Shown here: piece by piece, positions 10,801 through 18,692 of the stretch | Numbering within the stretch: the first letter of the stretch is position 1 | Layout of the letters: every line of letters starts with the position of its first letter | From: CAVVAL01 sp963742725 | Lineage (GTDB): Bacteria; Actinomycetota; Actinomycetes; Mycobacteriales; Cryptosporangiaceae | Assembly: GCA_963742725.1 (NCBI GenBank) | Contig: CAVUMX010000003.1 | Span: 1,364,001-1,428,000, forward strand | Reading direction: 5' to 3' | Length of the DNA: 64,000 bases | Made by a program: the position numbers and the translations under genes | The notes under the pieces: model-generated | What the model was told of the DNA's origin: nothing | Seen by the model: only the letters and a program-made list of their open reading frames with translations | The model's database searches: none

Positions 10801-11135
10801 GGCCCGGTGACGCCGAGCGCGCCGCTGCCGCCGCCGACGTGGACGGTGAACGGACCGGACCCGTCGCGGACCGTGCGGACCCCGGCGCCGCGCAGCACCT
10901 CGCGGACCACCGCGAGCGCGGACGGATCCGCCGTGGCGCCTGTGGCGAGGTGGACCGTCGAGGGGATGGCGAGCGAGTCGCCGCGCGGCTGGACGGACTG
11001 GGGTGTGGGATAGACGGCCGGTAACGGAGTGGCTGCGCCGCTTGGCGCCGCGCCAGGGGTTGTGAGAACGATTGCAGTGAGCGCGGTTCCGAGCAGTGCT
11101 CGTGACAACCCGCTACGCCAATAGGTGATCCGCAC
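7818..11135 (-). CDS. Secreted GH84 beta-N-acetylglucosaminidase with carbohydrate-binding tail
   Basis: A 1105-residue secreted protein with a signal peptide (about 1-35) and a GH20/84-type N-terminal beta-alpha domain (about 36-160). The GH84 barrel runs from about 172 (RWRGVVEGFYGPPWSHEER) and carries the tandem catalytic acids Asp286-Asp287 in AFDDIDYERW, the pair that supports substrate-assisted catalysis through the 2-acetamido group. Further motifs are LSPGLSVCFSRP and LWDNYPVNDY. The C-terminal half holds an F5/8-type C domain (about 640-750), a NEW3-like domain (about 860-960) and a second F5/8 domain (about 965-1105). It removes GlcNAc from glycans or chitin-like material outside the cell. 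The GTG start at 11135 follows GGGAGAGG. A DasR-like operator lies 64-79 bases upstream. GH92 follows in the same direction. Confidence 0.9.
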   Translation of the reverse strand: MRITYWRSGLSRALLGTALTAIVLTTPGAAPSGAATPLPAVYPTPQSVQPRGDSLAIPSTVHLATGATADPSALAVVREVLRGAGVRTVRDGSGPFTVHVGGGSGALGVTGPAGMAAEGYVLAAGRGRDGRRHVVLDGVDPAGTFYAAQTLRQLVAGSRLRGVEIRDWPSLRWRGVVEGFYGPPWSHEERLAQLDYYGRTKMNLYVYTPKDDPYLRAEWRKPYPPEQIAPLKALVDRAAANHVDFSYVLSPGLSVCFSRPSEADALTSKFDTLAAIGVRTFVVAFDDIDYERWHCDEDRDRFGTGAAAAAKAQAYLVNLVRRPGLQMVPTEYWNIGRTEYKRVLSSDLHPDVVVQWTGMDVIAPTITRADVAAAKDVFGHPILLWDNYPVNDYVQGRLLLGPFVGREPGLGTSAIGLTANPMPQAQASRTSLFTVADYTWNDAAYDPARSWAAGLSDLAGGDARTTDALRAFADVNYSSRLDQRKAPRLSADVAAFWSDWSTGRTSAADALRRTLRQVHDAPTVLRDRLDNPRFLTETKPWLDATEAWGTASLAALDLLAAQRAGDGDRALAIRTSLPALVAHARSFTWVGLDPNRVFAVEIDPVVDSFVKDALAESDRWLGVTAATATTNLPPLDDRFPASNMVDGDPASYFWGATGAQPGHTVGVDLGRARQVAGVDVLMGKSDSPDDYLHHGVLEHSTDGVTWTSGPEFSGKAEVSLDLPAGTTARYVRLRATQGQGNWVVVREFSVRRADTGTITGAPEPAAGSSLGRAADENLATGYRAARVPAAGEALTLSLPSARPLRSVLVVQDGNARADVQIRTGTSWRTLGRLSGAYTELPAGGRETQAIRLAWAGGSPAPSVTEIVPVFADAPPVTLSLAPAGLDLDTGGSATVNALVSASGTGPVTVEARPPAGITVSPARQSFILHRGARASLPLRVTVGAGVATGVHQVPVTVRGVTSTLAVTVWPRTSDTNVARTGTATASQVEDDLPQFAAGKAIDGDGSTRWSSPWSDNQWLQVELAAPQRVGRVVLKWEAAHAGAYEIRTSADGVTWTTAASVSDSKGGTETVRLDAPGTRYVRMQGLSRATGFGYSVYELEIYPVT

Positions 11136-11198
11136 CGCACCTCTCCCTCACGGAACCGCCGACAGTGCACGTCAGGCGGCGTTGAAACCCCCGTGGGG

Positions 11199-11214
11199 AC
11201 CGGACTAGACCAGT
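11199..11214 (-). promoter_or_regulatory. Candidate DasR operator (dre) upstream of GH84
   Basis: Read on the minus strand the site is ACTGGTCTAGTCCGGT. The known DasR consensus is close to ACTGGTCTAGACCACT, so the left half and core match well and the right half less well. DasR is the GlcNAc-6-phosphate/GlcN-6-phosphate-responsive GntR regulator of chitin and GlcNAc use in actinobacteria. A site in front of a beta-N-acetylglucosaminidase fits. The match is by eye only. Confidence 0.65.
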
Positions 11215-11250
11215 TCTTCTGCCGTCATGTCAACGGTTCCGGCAAAGTTT

Positions 11251-11264
11251 TGACATCGATGTCA
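11251..11264. promoter_or_regulatory. 14-bp perfect palindrome, possible second operator
   Basis: TGACATCGATGTCA is a perfect palindrome in the intergenic region between the GH84 start and the convergently placed adenylate kinase-like gene end, preceded by an AT-richer run. It lies 116-129 bases upstream of the GH84 start. The binding protein is unknown. Confidence 0.4.
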
Positions 11265-11305
11265 GATGAATGCGCTATCAGCTTCTGAGCCGGACGGGAG
11301 AGCGA

Positions 11306-11956
11306 TTACCGCTGGCCGAACGCCACGCCGAGGCTCGTCAGGTCCACCGGCCGCCGCGCCTCCGCGGGCACGTGGTCCACCAGCGGGCGCATGACCTCCA
11401 GCGCGGTAAGGATTTCGCGGCCCACCTGCTCGGCCGGGCGCATCGCGTCGACGGAGACGAGGATCCCGCGCTCGCCGTACCAGGCGACGATCGGGTGCGT
11501 CACCTCGTGGTACAGCGCGAGCCGGCGCGCGATCACGTCCTCGGTGTCATCCGACCTGTGTTCGAGCGCCGCACGGGCCAGCAGCCGCCGCATCAGCTCC
11601 TCATCGGACGCCTTGAGGTGCAGCGCGACGTCCGCCGTCATCTCCAGTTCGAGGCCGATGAGGTAGGCGGCGCGGGCCTGCTCCATGTTGCGGGGGATGC
11701 CGTCGAGGACGTACCCGCCGCCGGCCTCCTTCGCGGCGACGAACGCCTGCCGGACCATGTCCAGCACGATCTCGTCCGGGACCAGCTCGCCGCGGTCGAG
11801 GCGTTCCTTCACGGCACGGCCCAGCTCTGTCTCCCGTGCCACGTGGTCACGGAGCAGGTCGCCGGTGGCGATGTGGGGGATGCCGAAGTGGGCGGCGATC
11901 ACCGCTCCCTGCGTCCCCTTGCCAGCACCTGGTGGAGCGATCATCAGCACGCGCAT
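11306..11956 (-). CDS. Short adenylate kinase-like nucleoside monophosphate kinase
   Basis: A 216-residue protein with a P-loop near the N-terminus (PPGAGKGTQ), an ATGDLLRDHV NMP-binding segment, and GYVLDGIPRNMEQA in place of the usual GFPR motif. It lacks the zinc/LID insertion: ALEHRSDDTEDVIARRL follows at once, so it is the short form. It should transfer phosphate between ATP and a nucleoside monophosphate. It is not in the usual secY-adk-map setting, so it is probably a paralogue and the acceptor nucleotide is uncertain. The start is the ATG of MRVLMIAPPG. The 294 bases between it and the DeoR gene hold no clear gene. Confidence 0.75.
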   Translation of the reverse strand: MRVLMIAPPGAGKGTQGAVIAAHFGIPHIATGDLLRDHVARETELGRAVKERLDRGELVPDEIVLDMVRQAFVAAKEAGGGYVLDGIPRNMEQARAAYLIGLELEMTADVALHLKASDEELMRRLLARAALEHRSDDTEDVIARRLALYHEVTHPIVAWYGERGILVSVDAMRPAEQVGREILTALEVMRPLVDHVPAEARRPVDLTSLGVAFGQR

Positions 11957-12250
11957 GACCCGAATCATCCGTCGGGGCGGTGAACGCCGTCCACCCGCCC
12001 CCTCCCCTGGTCCGCCCTGTGGAACCCGAACCACAGCTTCGGGGGCGGAAACGGGCATTGCGCTGCGCGCATGTAAGCGCGCGCCAACGGGCTGACCAGC
12101 GCTGATGCGCGATGCCCGAACGGGCGCAAACGGGCAGAACCCGGCCCGGTGCGGCCCTGTTCACCTGCGGTTTGACCCGGTAGACACAGAGATACGAACA
12201 CATTCGGGCGGGACGCTGCCCGAACCCACATCGTGGCGAGGGAGACGGCC

Positions 12251-13012
12251 GTGCACGCGGAGGAGCGTCAGCACCGCATCGTCGTCCGCGCCCGCGCCGA
12301 CGGCCGGGTGGAGGTGGCGGAGATCGCCGCCGAGCTGACCGTCGCGCCCGAGACCGTCCGCCGCGACCTGAAAGTGCTGGAGAAGCGAGGCCTGCTCCGG
12401 CGCGTCCACGGCGGCGCCTATCCCATCGAGAACGCCGGGTTCGAGACGAGCCTGGCCAGCCGCCTGACCGTCCGCGTGGACGAGAAGCGCCGCATCGCCG
12501 CGGCGGCGGCCGAACAGCTCGGCGACGCGGAGAGCGTCTTCGTGGACGAGGGGTTCACCCCGCAGCTCGTCGCCGAGGCACTGCCGACGGACCGGCCACT
12601 CACGCTCATCACCGCGTCCGTGCCGGTCGCGACGTCGCTCGCCACGGCCCCGAACATGACCGTGCTGCTGCTCGGCGGCCGGGTCCGTGGCCGCACGCTG
12701 GCGACCGTCGGGCACTGGACGGCGCACATGCTGGCCGGGTTCGTCGTGGACCTCGCGTTCGTCGGCGCCAACGGCATCTCCCGCGACCACGGCCTCACCA
12801 CCCCGGACCCGGCGGTGGCGGAGGTGAAGGCGCAGGCCATCCGGTCGGCGCACCGCCGGGTCCTCATCGGCGTCCACACCAAGTTCGGCATCAGCAGTTT
12901 CTGCCGGTTCGCCGAGGTCAGCGACTTCGAGCTCGTCATCACCGACACCGGGCTGTCCGCGTCGGAAGCGCACCGGTACTCGTTGCTCGGCCCTCACGTC
13001 CTCCGAGTCTGA
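12251..13012 (+). CDS. DeoR/GlpR-family transcriptional regulator of the polyol operon
   Basis: A 253-residue protein with an N-terminal DeoR winged helix (VHAEERQHRIVVRAR, VAPETVRRDLKVLEKRGLL, RRVHGGAYP) and a C-terminal DeoRC sugar-phosphate sensor domain (VFVDEGFTPQLVAE, LLLGGRVRGRTLATVG, FVGANGISRDHGLTTPD). The GTG at 12251 was chosen because AGGGAG lies 6 bases upstream and the helix begins at once; a GTG at 12233 is the alternative. It leads the polyol transport and catabolism genes with only 21 bases to the binding protein, so it probably represses its own operon until a phosphorylated sugar appears. Confidence 0.85.
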   Translation: MHAEERQHRIVVRARADGRVEVAEIAAELTVAPETVRRDLKVLEKRGLLRRVHGGAYPIENAGFETSLASRLTVRVDEKRRIAAAAAEQLGDAESVFVDEGFTPQLVAEALPTDRPLTLITASVPVATSLATAPNMTVLLLGGRVRGRTLATVGHWTAHMLAGFVVDLAFVGANGISRDHGLTTPDPAVAEVKAQAIRSAHRRVLIGVHTKFGISSFCRFAEVSDFELVITDTGLSASEAHRYSLLGPHVLRV

Positions 13013-13033
13013 GGGCCACACCAGGAGGTCAAC

Positions 13034-14377
13034 ATGCGGAGAACACGGGCGACCCTTGCCCTGGCGACGTGCGTGGTGCTCGTCGCCGGCGGGTGCAGCG
13101 GCGCCGGTGGGGGGACCGGCACCTCGGGGGACGAAGAGACGATCACGGTTGCCACGGTCGGCAACCCGCAGATGCAGGACATCGAGAAACTCACCGAGGA
13201 AGGCTTCACGAAGAAGACCGGCATCACCGTGAAGTACAACATCCTCCCGGAGAACGAACTGCGCGACAAAGTCACCCAGGACGTCGCCACCCAGGGCGGC
13301 CAGTACGACGTGGTGACGATCGGCGCCTACGAGGCCCCGATCTGGGCGAAGAACGACTGGCTGGTCGGGCTCGACGAGCGCGCCGACGGCGACTCGGCCT
13401 ACGACAAGGCCGACCTCCTCGAACCGATGCGCAAGGCGCTGTCGTACGAGGACAAGCTGTACGCGGTGCCGTTCTACGGCGAGTCCTCGTTCCTCATGTA
13501 CCGCAAGGACCTGTTCCAGGCCAAGGGCATCACGATGCCGGAGGCGCCGACGTGGGCGCAGGTGGCCCAGTACGCCGCCCAGCTCGACCAGGGCAGCACC
13601 GCCGGCATCTGCCTGCGTGGCCTCCCCGGCTGGGGCGAGGTCTTCGCGCCCCTGACCACCGTGGTCAACACCTTCGGCGGCACCTGGTTCGACGAGGACT
13701 GGAACGCCAAGGTCAACGCGCCGGAGTTCACGGCGGCCGTGAAGTTCTACGTCGATCTGGTCCGCCAGCACGGCGAACCCGGCGCGCCGAACTCCGGCTT
13801 CTCCGAGTGCCTCACCGCGTTCAGCCAGGGCAACGCCGCGATGTGGTACGACGCGACCGTCGCCGCCGGCTCCCTGGAGGACCCGAAGGTCAGCAAGGTC
13901 ACCGGGAAGGTCGGCTACGTCCAGGCACCGGTGAACAAGACCAAGAGCTCCGGCTGGCTCTGGGCGTGGGCGCTCGCGATGCCGAAGACCTCGAAGAAGC
14001 AGGACGCCGCCTGGAAGTACATGGCCTGGGCGACCGGCAAGGAGTACCAGAAGCTGGTCGGCGAGAAGCTCGGCTGGTCCCGGGTGCCGCCGGGAGCCCG
14101 CAAGTCCACGTACGAGATCCCCGAGTACCAGGACGCGGCCAAGGCGTTCGCGCAGGTGACGTTGCAGGCGATCGAGCAGGTCGACCCGGACAACCCCGGC
14201 GTGCAGCCGCGACCGGCGCCGGGCGTGCAGTTCGTCGGCATCCCCGAGTTCGCCGACCTGGGCACGAAGGTCTCCCAGCAGGTCTCGGCGGCGATCGCCG
14301 GACGCACCACCGTCGACGCCGCCCTCGCCGCCGGCCAGAAGGAGGCCGAGACCGTGGCGAAGAAGTACCGCAAATGA
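13034..14377 (+). CDS. ABC transporter sugar/polyol-binding lipoprotein
   Basis: A 447-residue family 1 extracellular solute-binding protein. It has a lipobox LVAGGC with the lipidated Cys at about residue 21. The mature part shows the sorbitol/mannitol-type pattern (GITVKYNILPENELRDKVTQ, QYDVVTIGAYEAPIWAKN, FYGESSFLMYRKDLF). It captures a polyol or sugar outside the membrane and feeds the two permeases that follow. Its stop overlaps the next ATG by four bases (ATGA). A GGAGG ribosome site precedes the ATG. Confidence 0.9.
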   Translation: MRRTRATLALATCVVLVAGGCSGAGGGTGTSGDEETITVATVGNPQMQDIEKLTEEGFTKKTGITVKYNILPENELRDKVTQDVATQGGQYDVVTIGAYEAPIWAKNDWLVGLDERADGDSAYDKADLLEPMRKALSYEDKLYAVPFYGESSFLMYRKDLFQAKGITMPEAPTWAQVAQYAAQLDQGSTAGICLRGLPGWGEVFAPLTTVVNTFGGTWFDEDWNAKVNAPEFTAAVKFYVDLVRQHGEPGAPNSGFSECLTAFSQGNAAMWYDATVAAGSLEDPKVSKVTGKVGYVQAPVNKTKSSGWLWAWALAMPKTSKKQDAAWKYMAWATGKEYQKLVGEKLGWSRVPPGARKSTYEIPEYQDAAKAFAQVTLQAIEQVDPDNPGVQPRPAPGVQFVGIPEFADLGTKVSQQVSAAIAGRTTVDAALAAGQKEAETVAKKYRK

Positions 14378-15309
14378 CACTGACAGCCACCCGCTCGCCG
14401 ACCCGGCACGCGCACCGGCCGGCGGTGCGGCCGGCACGGGAACGGTTCGTCCGCCGGGTGCCGCTGCTGCCCGCGCTCGTCCTGACCATCGTCGTCACCC
14501 AGCTGCCGTTCGTGGTGACGCTGTACTACTCGACGCTGGACTGGAACCTGCTCCACCCGGAGGACGGCAAGACATTCGTCGGGCTGAGCAACTACACCCA
14601 GGCGTTCACCGACGCCACGTTCCGCGCGGCGGCCTGGAACACGGTGCTCATCACGGCCAGCGCGGTGCTCGTCTCGATGCTGTTCGGCGTCGGCTGCGCG
14701 ATGCTGCTGGACCGCAAGTTCGTCGGGCGGGGCCTCGTCCGGACGCTGCTCATCTCGCCGTTCCTGGTGATGCCGATCGCGGCGGCGCTGCTGTGGAAGT
14801 ACGCGGCGTACAACCCGGTGTTCGGGCTGCTCAACGCGCCGGCCGCGCTGTTCGGCGCCGATCCGACCGACTGGGTGAGTTCGTTCCCGGTCGTCTCCAT
14901 CGTCGCCGTGCTGGTCTGGCAGTGGACGCCGTTCATGACGTTGATCGTCCTGGCCGGTCTCCAGAGCCAGAGCATGGAGACGATGGAAGCGGCGCGGGTC
15001 GACGGCGCCGGGCCGTGGCAGGCGTTCCGGTTCGTCACGTTCCCGCACCTGCGGCAGTACATCGAGCTGGGGTTGCTGCTCGGGTCGATCTACCTCGTGC
15101 AGACGTTCGACGCCATCTTCACGATCACCCAGGGCGGCCCGGGTACCGCCACGACGAACCTGCCGTACTTCCTGTACCTGGAGGCGTTCCGGGCCTTCGA
15201 CATCGGCCAGGCCGCGGCGCTGGGCGTCGTCGTCGTGATCGCGACGATCATCGTCTCCACGTTCGCGTTGCGCGTCATCTCCAGCCTGTTCAAGGAGGCG
15301 TCCACATGA
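14374..15309 (+). CDS. ABC sugar/polyol permease (MalF/UgpA type)
   Basis: A 311-residue integral membrane protein with about six membrane spans. It has the binding-protein-dependent transport EAA loop (ETMEAARVDGAGPWQAFRFV) that contacts the ATPase. It pairs with the next gene to form the channel. Translational coupling is likely because ATGA overlaps occur at both ends. Confidence 0.9.
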   Translation: MTLTATRSPTRHAHRPAVRPARERFVRRVPLLPALVLTIVVTQLPFVVTLYYSTLDWNLLHPEDGKTFVGLSNYTQAFTDATFRAAAWNTVLITASAVLVSMLFGVGCAMLLDRKFVGRGLVRTLLISPFLVMPIAAALLWKYAAYNPVFGLLNAPAALFGADPTDWVSSFPVVSIVAVLVWQWTPFMTLIVLAGLQSQSMETMEAARVDGAGPWQAFRFVTFPHLRQYIELGLLLGSIYLVQTFDAIFTITQGGPGTATTNLPYFLYLEAFRAFDIGQAAALGVVVVIATIIVSTFALRVISSLFKEAST

Positions 15310-16127
15310 CCGCCGTGAGGCTCCGCGCCGGGCACGTCTGGTCAGGCGTCGCGTGGCTCGTCGGGATCGTGTTCTTCTTCCCGGTGCTGTGGATGGTGCT
15401 GACCGGCTTCAAGCAGGAGTCCGCGGCGGCCACCAACCCGCCGACCGTGTTCACCGCGCCGACGCTCGACCAGTACCGGGCCATCTTCGACCGGGACATC
15501 ACGCCGTACCTGCTCAACTCCGCGATGGCGAGCGTCTTCTCGGTACTGCTGGTGATCGTGCTGGCCGTGCCGGCCGCGTACGCCCTGAGCCTGCGCCCGG
15601 TGGACAAGTGGCGTGACGTGCTGTTCTTCTTTATCTCCACCAAGATGCTGCCGATCGTCGCGGCGATCCTGCCGATCTACATCACGGTCAAGACGCTCGG
15701 GATGCTCGACAACATCTGGACGCTCGTCGTCCTCTACACCGCGATGAACCTGCCGCTGGCGATCTGGGTCATGCGCTCGTTCTTCCTGGAGGTGCCGAAG
15801 GAACTCCTCGAAGCGTCCGCACTGGACGGTGCCGGGCTCCCGACGCAGCTCCTGCGGGTGATCGCGCCGATCGTCTCGCCCGGGATCGCCGCCACGGCGC
15901 TGATCTGTTTCATCTTCAGCTGGAACGAGTTCTTCTTCGCCGTCAACCTGACGTCGACGAACGCCGCCACCGCGCCCGTGTTCCTGGTTGGCTTCATCAC
16001 CAGCGAAGGCCTGTTCCTGGCCCGGCTGTGCGCGGCCGCGACGCTCGTGTCGCTGCCCGTGCTGATCGCCGGGTGGATCGCCCAGAACAAGCTCGTCCGC
16101 GGACTGTCGATGGGAGCCGTCAAGTGA
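15306..16127 (+). CDS. ABC sugar/polyol permease (MalG/UgpE type)
   Basis: A 273-residue membrane protein with six predicted spans and the EAA loop PKELLEASALDGAGLPTQLL. It is the second permease of the importer. No ATP-binding subunit is encoded in the operon, so a shared MsiK-type ATPase elsewhere in the genome is expected. Overlaps of four bases join it to both neighbours. Confidence 0.9.
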   Translation: MTAVRLRAGHVWSGVAWLVGIVFFFPVLWMVLTGFKQESAAATNPPTVFTAPTLDQYRAIFDRDITPYLLNSAMASVFSVLLVIVLAVPAAYALSLRPVDKWRDVLFFFISTKMLPIVAAILPIYITVKTLGMLDNIWTLVVLYTAMNLPLAIWVMRSFFLEVPKELLEASALDGAGLPTQLLRVIAPIVSPGIAATALICFIFSWNEFFFAVNLTSTNAATAPVFLVGFITSEGLFLARLCAAATLVSLPVLIAGWIAQNKLVRGLSMGAVK

Positions 16128-17113
16128 GGGCAGCCGTCATCCACGCGCCAGGACAGGTGTCCGTCGAGACGGTCGACGATCCGGCACCGGGGCCGCGCGA
16201 CGTCGTCGTGGAGGTCGCCGCGTGCGGCATCTGCGGGACGGACCTGCACATCGCCGACGGCGAGTTCGCCCCGAGCCTGCCGATCATCCCGGGGCACGAG
16301 TTCTCCGGACGGGTCGTCGCGCTCGGCGCCGACGTCACCGAGCTGCGCGTGGGCGATCCCGTCGCGGTCGACCCGTCCCTGTTCTGCGGGGAGTGCCACT
16401 TCTGCCGCCACGGACGGGGCAACCTGTGCGACCGCTGGGCCGCGATCGGCGTCAGCCGTGCGGGCGGCGCGGCCGAGTACGCGGTGGCGCCCGTCGCCAA
16501 CTGTTTCCGGCTGCCCGAGAGCGTGCGGGTGGAGGACGCGGCGCTGGTCGAACCGCTGTCGTGCGCGGTCCGGGGGTACGACACGCTGCCGCGCCGGCTC
16601 GGCGAGCACTACCTGATCTACGGCGCCGGGACGATGGGGCTGATGATGCTTCAGCTGGCTCGTCGGGCCGGCGCCGCCTCGGTCGCCGTGGTCGACCTGA
16701 ATCCCGGCCGGCTGGAGACGGCGAAGCTGCTCGGCGCCTCGTCGGTGGCTGCCTCGGCCGAGGAGCTGGGACCGTCCTTCGAGGTCGTGATCGACTGCAC
16801 CGGCGTGGTCGCCGCGATCGAGGACGGCTTCGGCCGGGTCCGCAAGGGCGGCACGTTCCTGCAGTTCGGGGTGTCCGACGAGGGCGCGGAGGCCCGGTTC
16901 TCGCCGTTCCGCATCTACAACGAGGAGATCACCATCGTGGGGTCGATGGCCGTCCTGCACAGCTTCGAGCGCGCGGGGGAGCTGTTCGCGGGCGGCGCGA
17001 TCGACGCCGAGGCCATGATCACGCACCGGCTGCCGCTCTCGGAGTACCCGGCGGCGCTCGCGGCGTTCCGCGCGGGCACGGGGCTCAAGACCCAGGTCCT
17101 GCCGCATGGGTGA
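16124..17113 (+). CDS. Zinc-dependent polyol/alcohol dehydrogenase (MDR family)
   Basis: A 329-residue medium-chain dehydrogenase. Catalytic zinc ligands are visible at Cys37 (GICGTD) and His58-Glu59 (GHE). The structural zinc site is Cys88, Cys91, Cys94 and Cys102. The Rossmann motif is GAGTMGLMMLQLARRAGA. The family oxidises sorbitol, xylitol, arabitol or related polyols to ketoses with NAD. It starts at GTG 16124, overlapping the permease stop. Paired with the kinase after it, it would give a ketose that is then phosphorylated. The exact polyol cannot be read from sequence. Confidence 0.88.
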   Translation: MRAAVIHAPGQVSVETVDDPAPGPRDVVVEVAACGICGTDLHIADGEFAPSLPIIPGHEFSGRVVALGADVTELRVGDPVAVDPSLFCGECHFCRHGRGNLCDRWAAIGVSRAGGAAEYAVAPVANCFRLPESVRVEDAALVEPLSCAVRGYDTLPRRLGEHYLIYGAGTMGLMMLQLARRAGAASVAVVDLNPGRLETAKLLGASSVAASAEELGPSFEVVIDCTGVVAAIEDGFGRVRKGGTFLQFGVSDEGAEARFSPFRIYNEEITIVGSMAVLHSFERAGELFAGGAIDAEAMITHRLPLSEYPAALAAFRAGTGLKTQVLPHG

Positions 17114-17123
17114 ACGCCCACTT

Positions 17124-17170
17124 TCGGACTTTTGAGGGTTCCGCGGGGTCCGCGACCCTCAAAAGTCCGA
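17124..17170. repeat. 47-bp palindromic element, copy 1 (between dehydrogenase and kinase genes)
   Basis: Two perfect 16-bp arms, TCGGACTTTTGAGGGT (17124-17139) and ACCCTCAAAAGTCCGA (17155-17170), flank a 15-base loop that can itself form a 5-bp stem (CGCGG...CCGCG). The same arms with a different 15-base loop recur at 24858-24902. It sits inside an operon, just before the kinase ribosome site, and could act as an attenuator or mRNA stabiliser as well as being a dispersed repeat. Confidence 0.85.
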
Positions 17171-17193
17171 CAATCGAGGTGGAGAATGCGGTG

Positions 17194-18645
17194 ATGGAGC
17201 TGGTCGCGGGGGTCGACTGCTCGACCCAGTCCACGAAGGTCCTCGTGTGCGACGCGGAGACCGGTGCCGTCGTGCGCACCGGCCGCGCCGCGCACCCGGA
17301 CACGACCGAGGTGGCCCCGGCGACGTGGTGGCACGCGTTCGCGGACGCGTCCGGCGGGCTGCTCGACGGCGTCCGGGCCATCGCGGTCGCCGGGCAGCAG
17401 CACAGCATGGTCACCCTCGACGCGGACGGCGCCGTGGTGCGGCCCGCGCTGCTGTGGAACGACATGCGGTCCGCCGGGTCCGCCGCCGAGCTGGTCACGG
17501 AGTTGGGCGGCGCGGCCGCCTGGGCCTGTGCGGTCGGCTCGGTGCCGGTGGCCAGCTTCACCGTCACGAAGCTGCGGTGGCTGGCCCAGCACGAGCCGGC
17601 CGCCGCCGCGCGGGTCGAACGCGTGCTGCTGCCGCACGACTGGCTCACCCACCAGCTCGCGGACGGACGTGCGGAGCCGACGACCGATCGGGGCGACGCG
17701 TCCGGCACCGGGTACTGGTCGCCGGCCGAGGAGCGGTACCGGGACGACCTGCTGCGGCTGGCGTTCGGCCGGTCGCTCGCCGTGCCGTCGGTGGCCGCGC
17801 CGGCCGGGGCGGTCGGGGAGACGTCCGGCGGCGTGCTGGTCGCGCCCGGCACCGGCGACAACATGGGCGCCGCCCTCGGGCTGGGCGCGCGGCCGGGCGA
17901 CGTCGTCGTGTCGCTCGGTACCAGCGGCACCGTGTTCGCCGTGTCCGAGTCGCCGACCGCCGACCCCACCGGCGCCGTGGCCGGGTTCGCCGACGCCACC
18001 GGCCACTACCTGCCGCTGGTCTGCACGCTCAACGCCGCTCGCGTGCTGAGCGCGGCCGCCGACCTGCTCGGTGTCGACCTCACCAGGCTCGATGAACTGG
18101 CGCTGTCCGCCGAGCCGGGCTCGGGTGGGCTGGTGCTCCTGCCGTACCTGGACGGCGAACGCACCCCCGACCTCCCTTCCGCGACCGGGCTCGTCCAGGG
18201 CCTCACCCGCCACAACGCGTCGCCGGCCAACCTCGCGCGAGCAGCCGTCGAGGGCATGCTGTGCGGGCTGGCCGACGGGATCGACGCCGTCCGGGCGCAG
18301 GGCGTGCCGGTGCGGCGGGTGCTGCTCATCGGCGGCGCCGCCCGGTCCGCGGCGGTGCGCCACATCGCCGGCCCGCTGTTCCGGCTGCCCGTCGCCGTAC
18401 CGGAACCGGCCGAGTACGTCGCGCTCGGCGCCGCCCGTCAGGCCGCCTGGGCCCTTGCCGGCACCCCGGAGCCTCCGGAATGGACCGTCGCGGCGGCCGC
18501 CCTCCCCGATAGCGCGGCCCGGCCCGCCGCGGGTAGCGGCCCGGCCGGTGACGTGGCCGGACGGAGCGCGGGGCGGGAGGCAGCGGTTCGCGCCGCGTAC
18601 GCCGAGGTCCGGGACCGCGCCCGCGCCCTCCTCGCCACTACGTGA
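17194..18645 (+). CDS. xylB: FGGY carbohydrate kinase, xylulokinase-like
   Basis: A 483-residue two-domain FGGY kinase. It has the N-terminal phosphate motif GVDCSTQSTK, GQQHSMVTLD with the substrate-side His/Met typical of xylulokinases, LLWNDMRS, the central Asp in TDRGDASGTGYW, and the C-terminal adenosine motif GGAARSAAVRHI. It phosphorylates the ketose made by the dehydrogenase (D-xylulose is the best guess). Start: ATG 17194; GTG 17191 is equally possible. GAGGTGGAG lies at 17176-17184. The last 60 residues are Ala/Gly/Arg-rich and less conserved. A palindromic element separates it from the dehydrogenase and a large hairpin overlaps its stop. Confidence 0.85.
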   Translation: MELVAGVDCSTQSTKVLVCDAETGAVVRTGRAAHPDTTEVAPATWWHAFADASGGLLDGVRAIAVAGQQHSMVTLDADGAVVRPALLWNDMRSAGSAAELVTELGGAAAWACAVGSVPVASFTVTKLRWLAQHEPAAAARVERVLLPHDWLTHQLADGRAEPTTDRGDASGTGYWSPAEERYRDDLLRLAFGRSLAVPSVAAPAGAVGETSGGVLVAPGTGDNMGAALGLGARPGDVVVSLGTSGTVFAVSESPTADPTGAVAGFADATGHYLPLVCTLNAARVLSAAADLLGVDLTRLDELALSAEPGSGGLVLLPYLDGERTPDLPSATGLVQGLTRHNASPANLARAAVEGMLCGLADGIDAVRAQGVPVRRVLLIGGAARSAAVRHIAGPLFRLPVAVPEPAEYVALGAARQAAWALAGTPEPPEWTVAAAALPDSAARPAAGSGPAGDVAGRSAGREAAVRAAYAEVRDRARALLATT

Positions 18646-18647
18646 TC

Positions 18648-18692
18648 CGACCGGTCGGATCGTGAAGCCTGGCTTCACGATCCGACCGGTCG
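18648..18692. terminator. Perfect 22-bp hairpin spanning the 3' ends of two convergent genes
   Basis: The arms at 18648-18669 and 18671-18692 are perfect reverse complements with a single-base loop; each contains CGACCGGTCG at or near its end. The hairpin begins 3 bases after the kinase stop codon (18643-18645) and covers the last codons and stop of the convergent PLP gene (stop at 18675-18677). It most likely terminates both. Confidence 0.8.

Noticed and set aside
11306..11956. Housekeeping adk
   Set aside because: It lacks the secY/map context and the LID insertion, so it was called only adenylate kinase-like.
12161..14437. A long open frame on the minus strand opposite the DeoR and binding-protein genes
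   Set aside because: Its translation is Arg/Gly/Val-rich with no recognisable domain, and the opposite strand holds two well-recognised genes; an antisense artefact of high GC.
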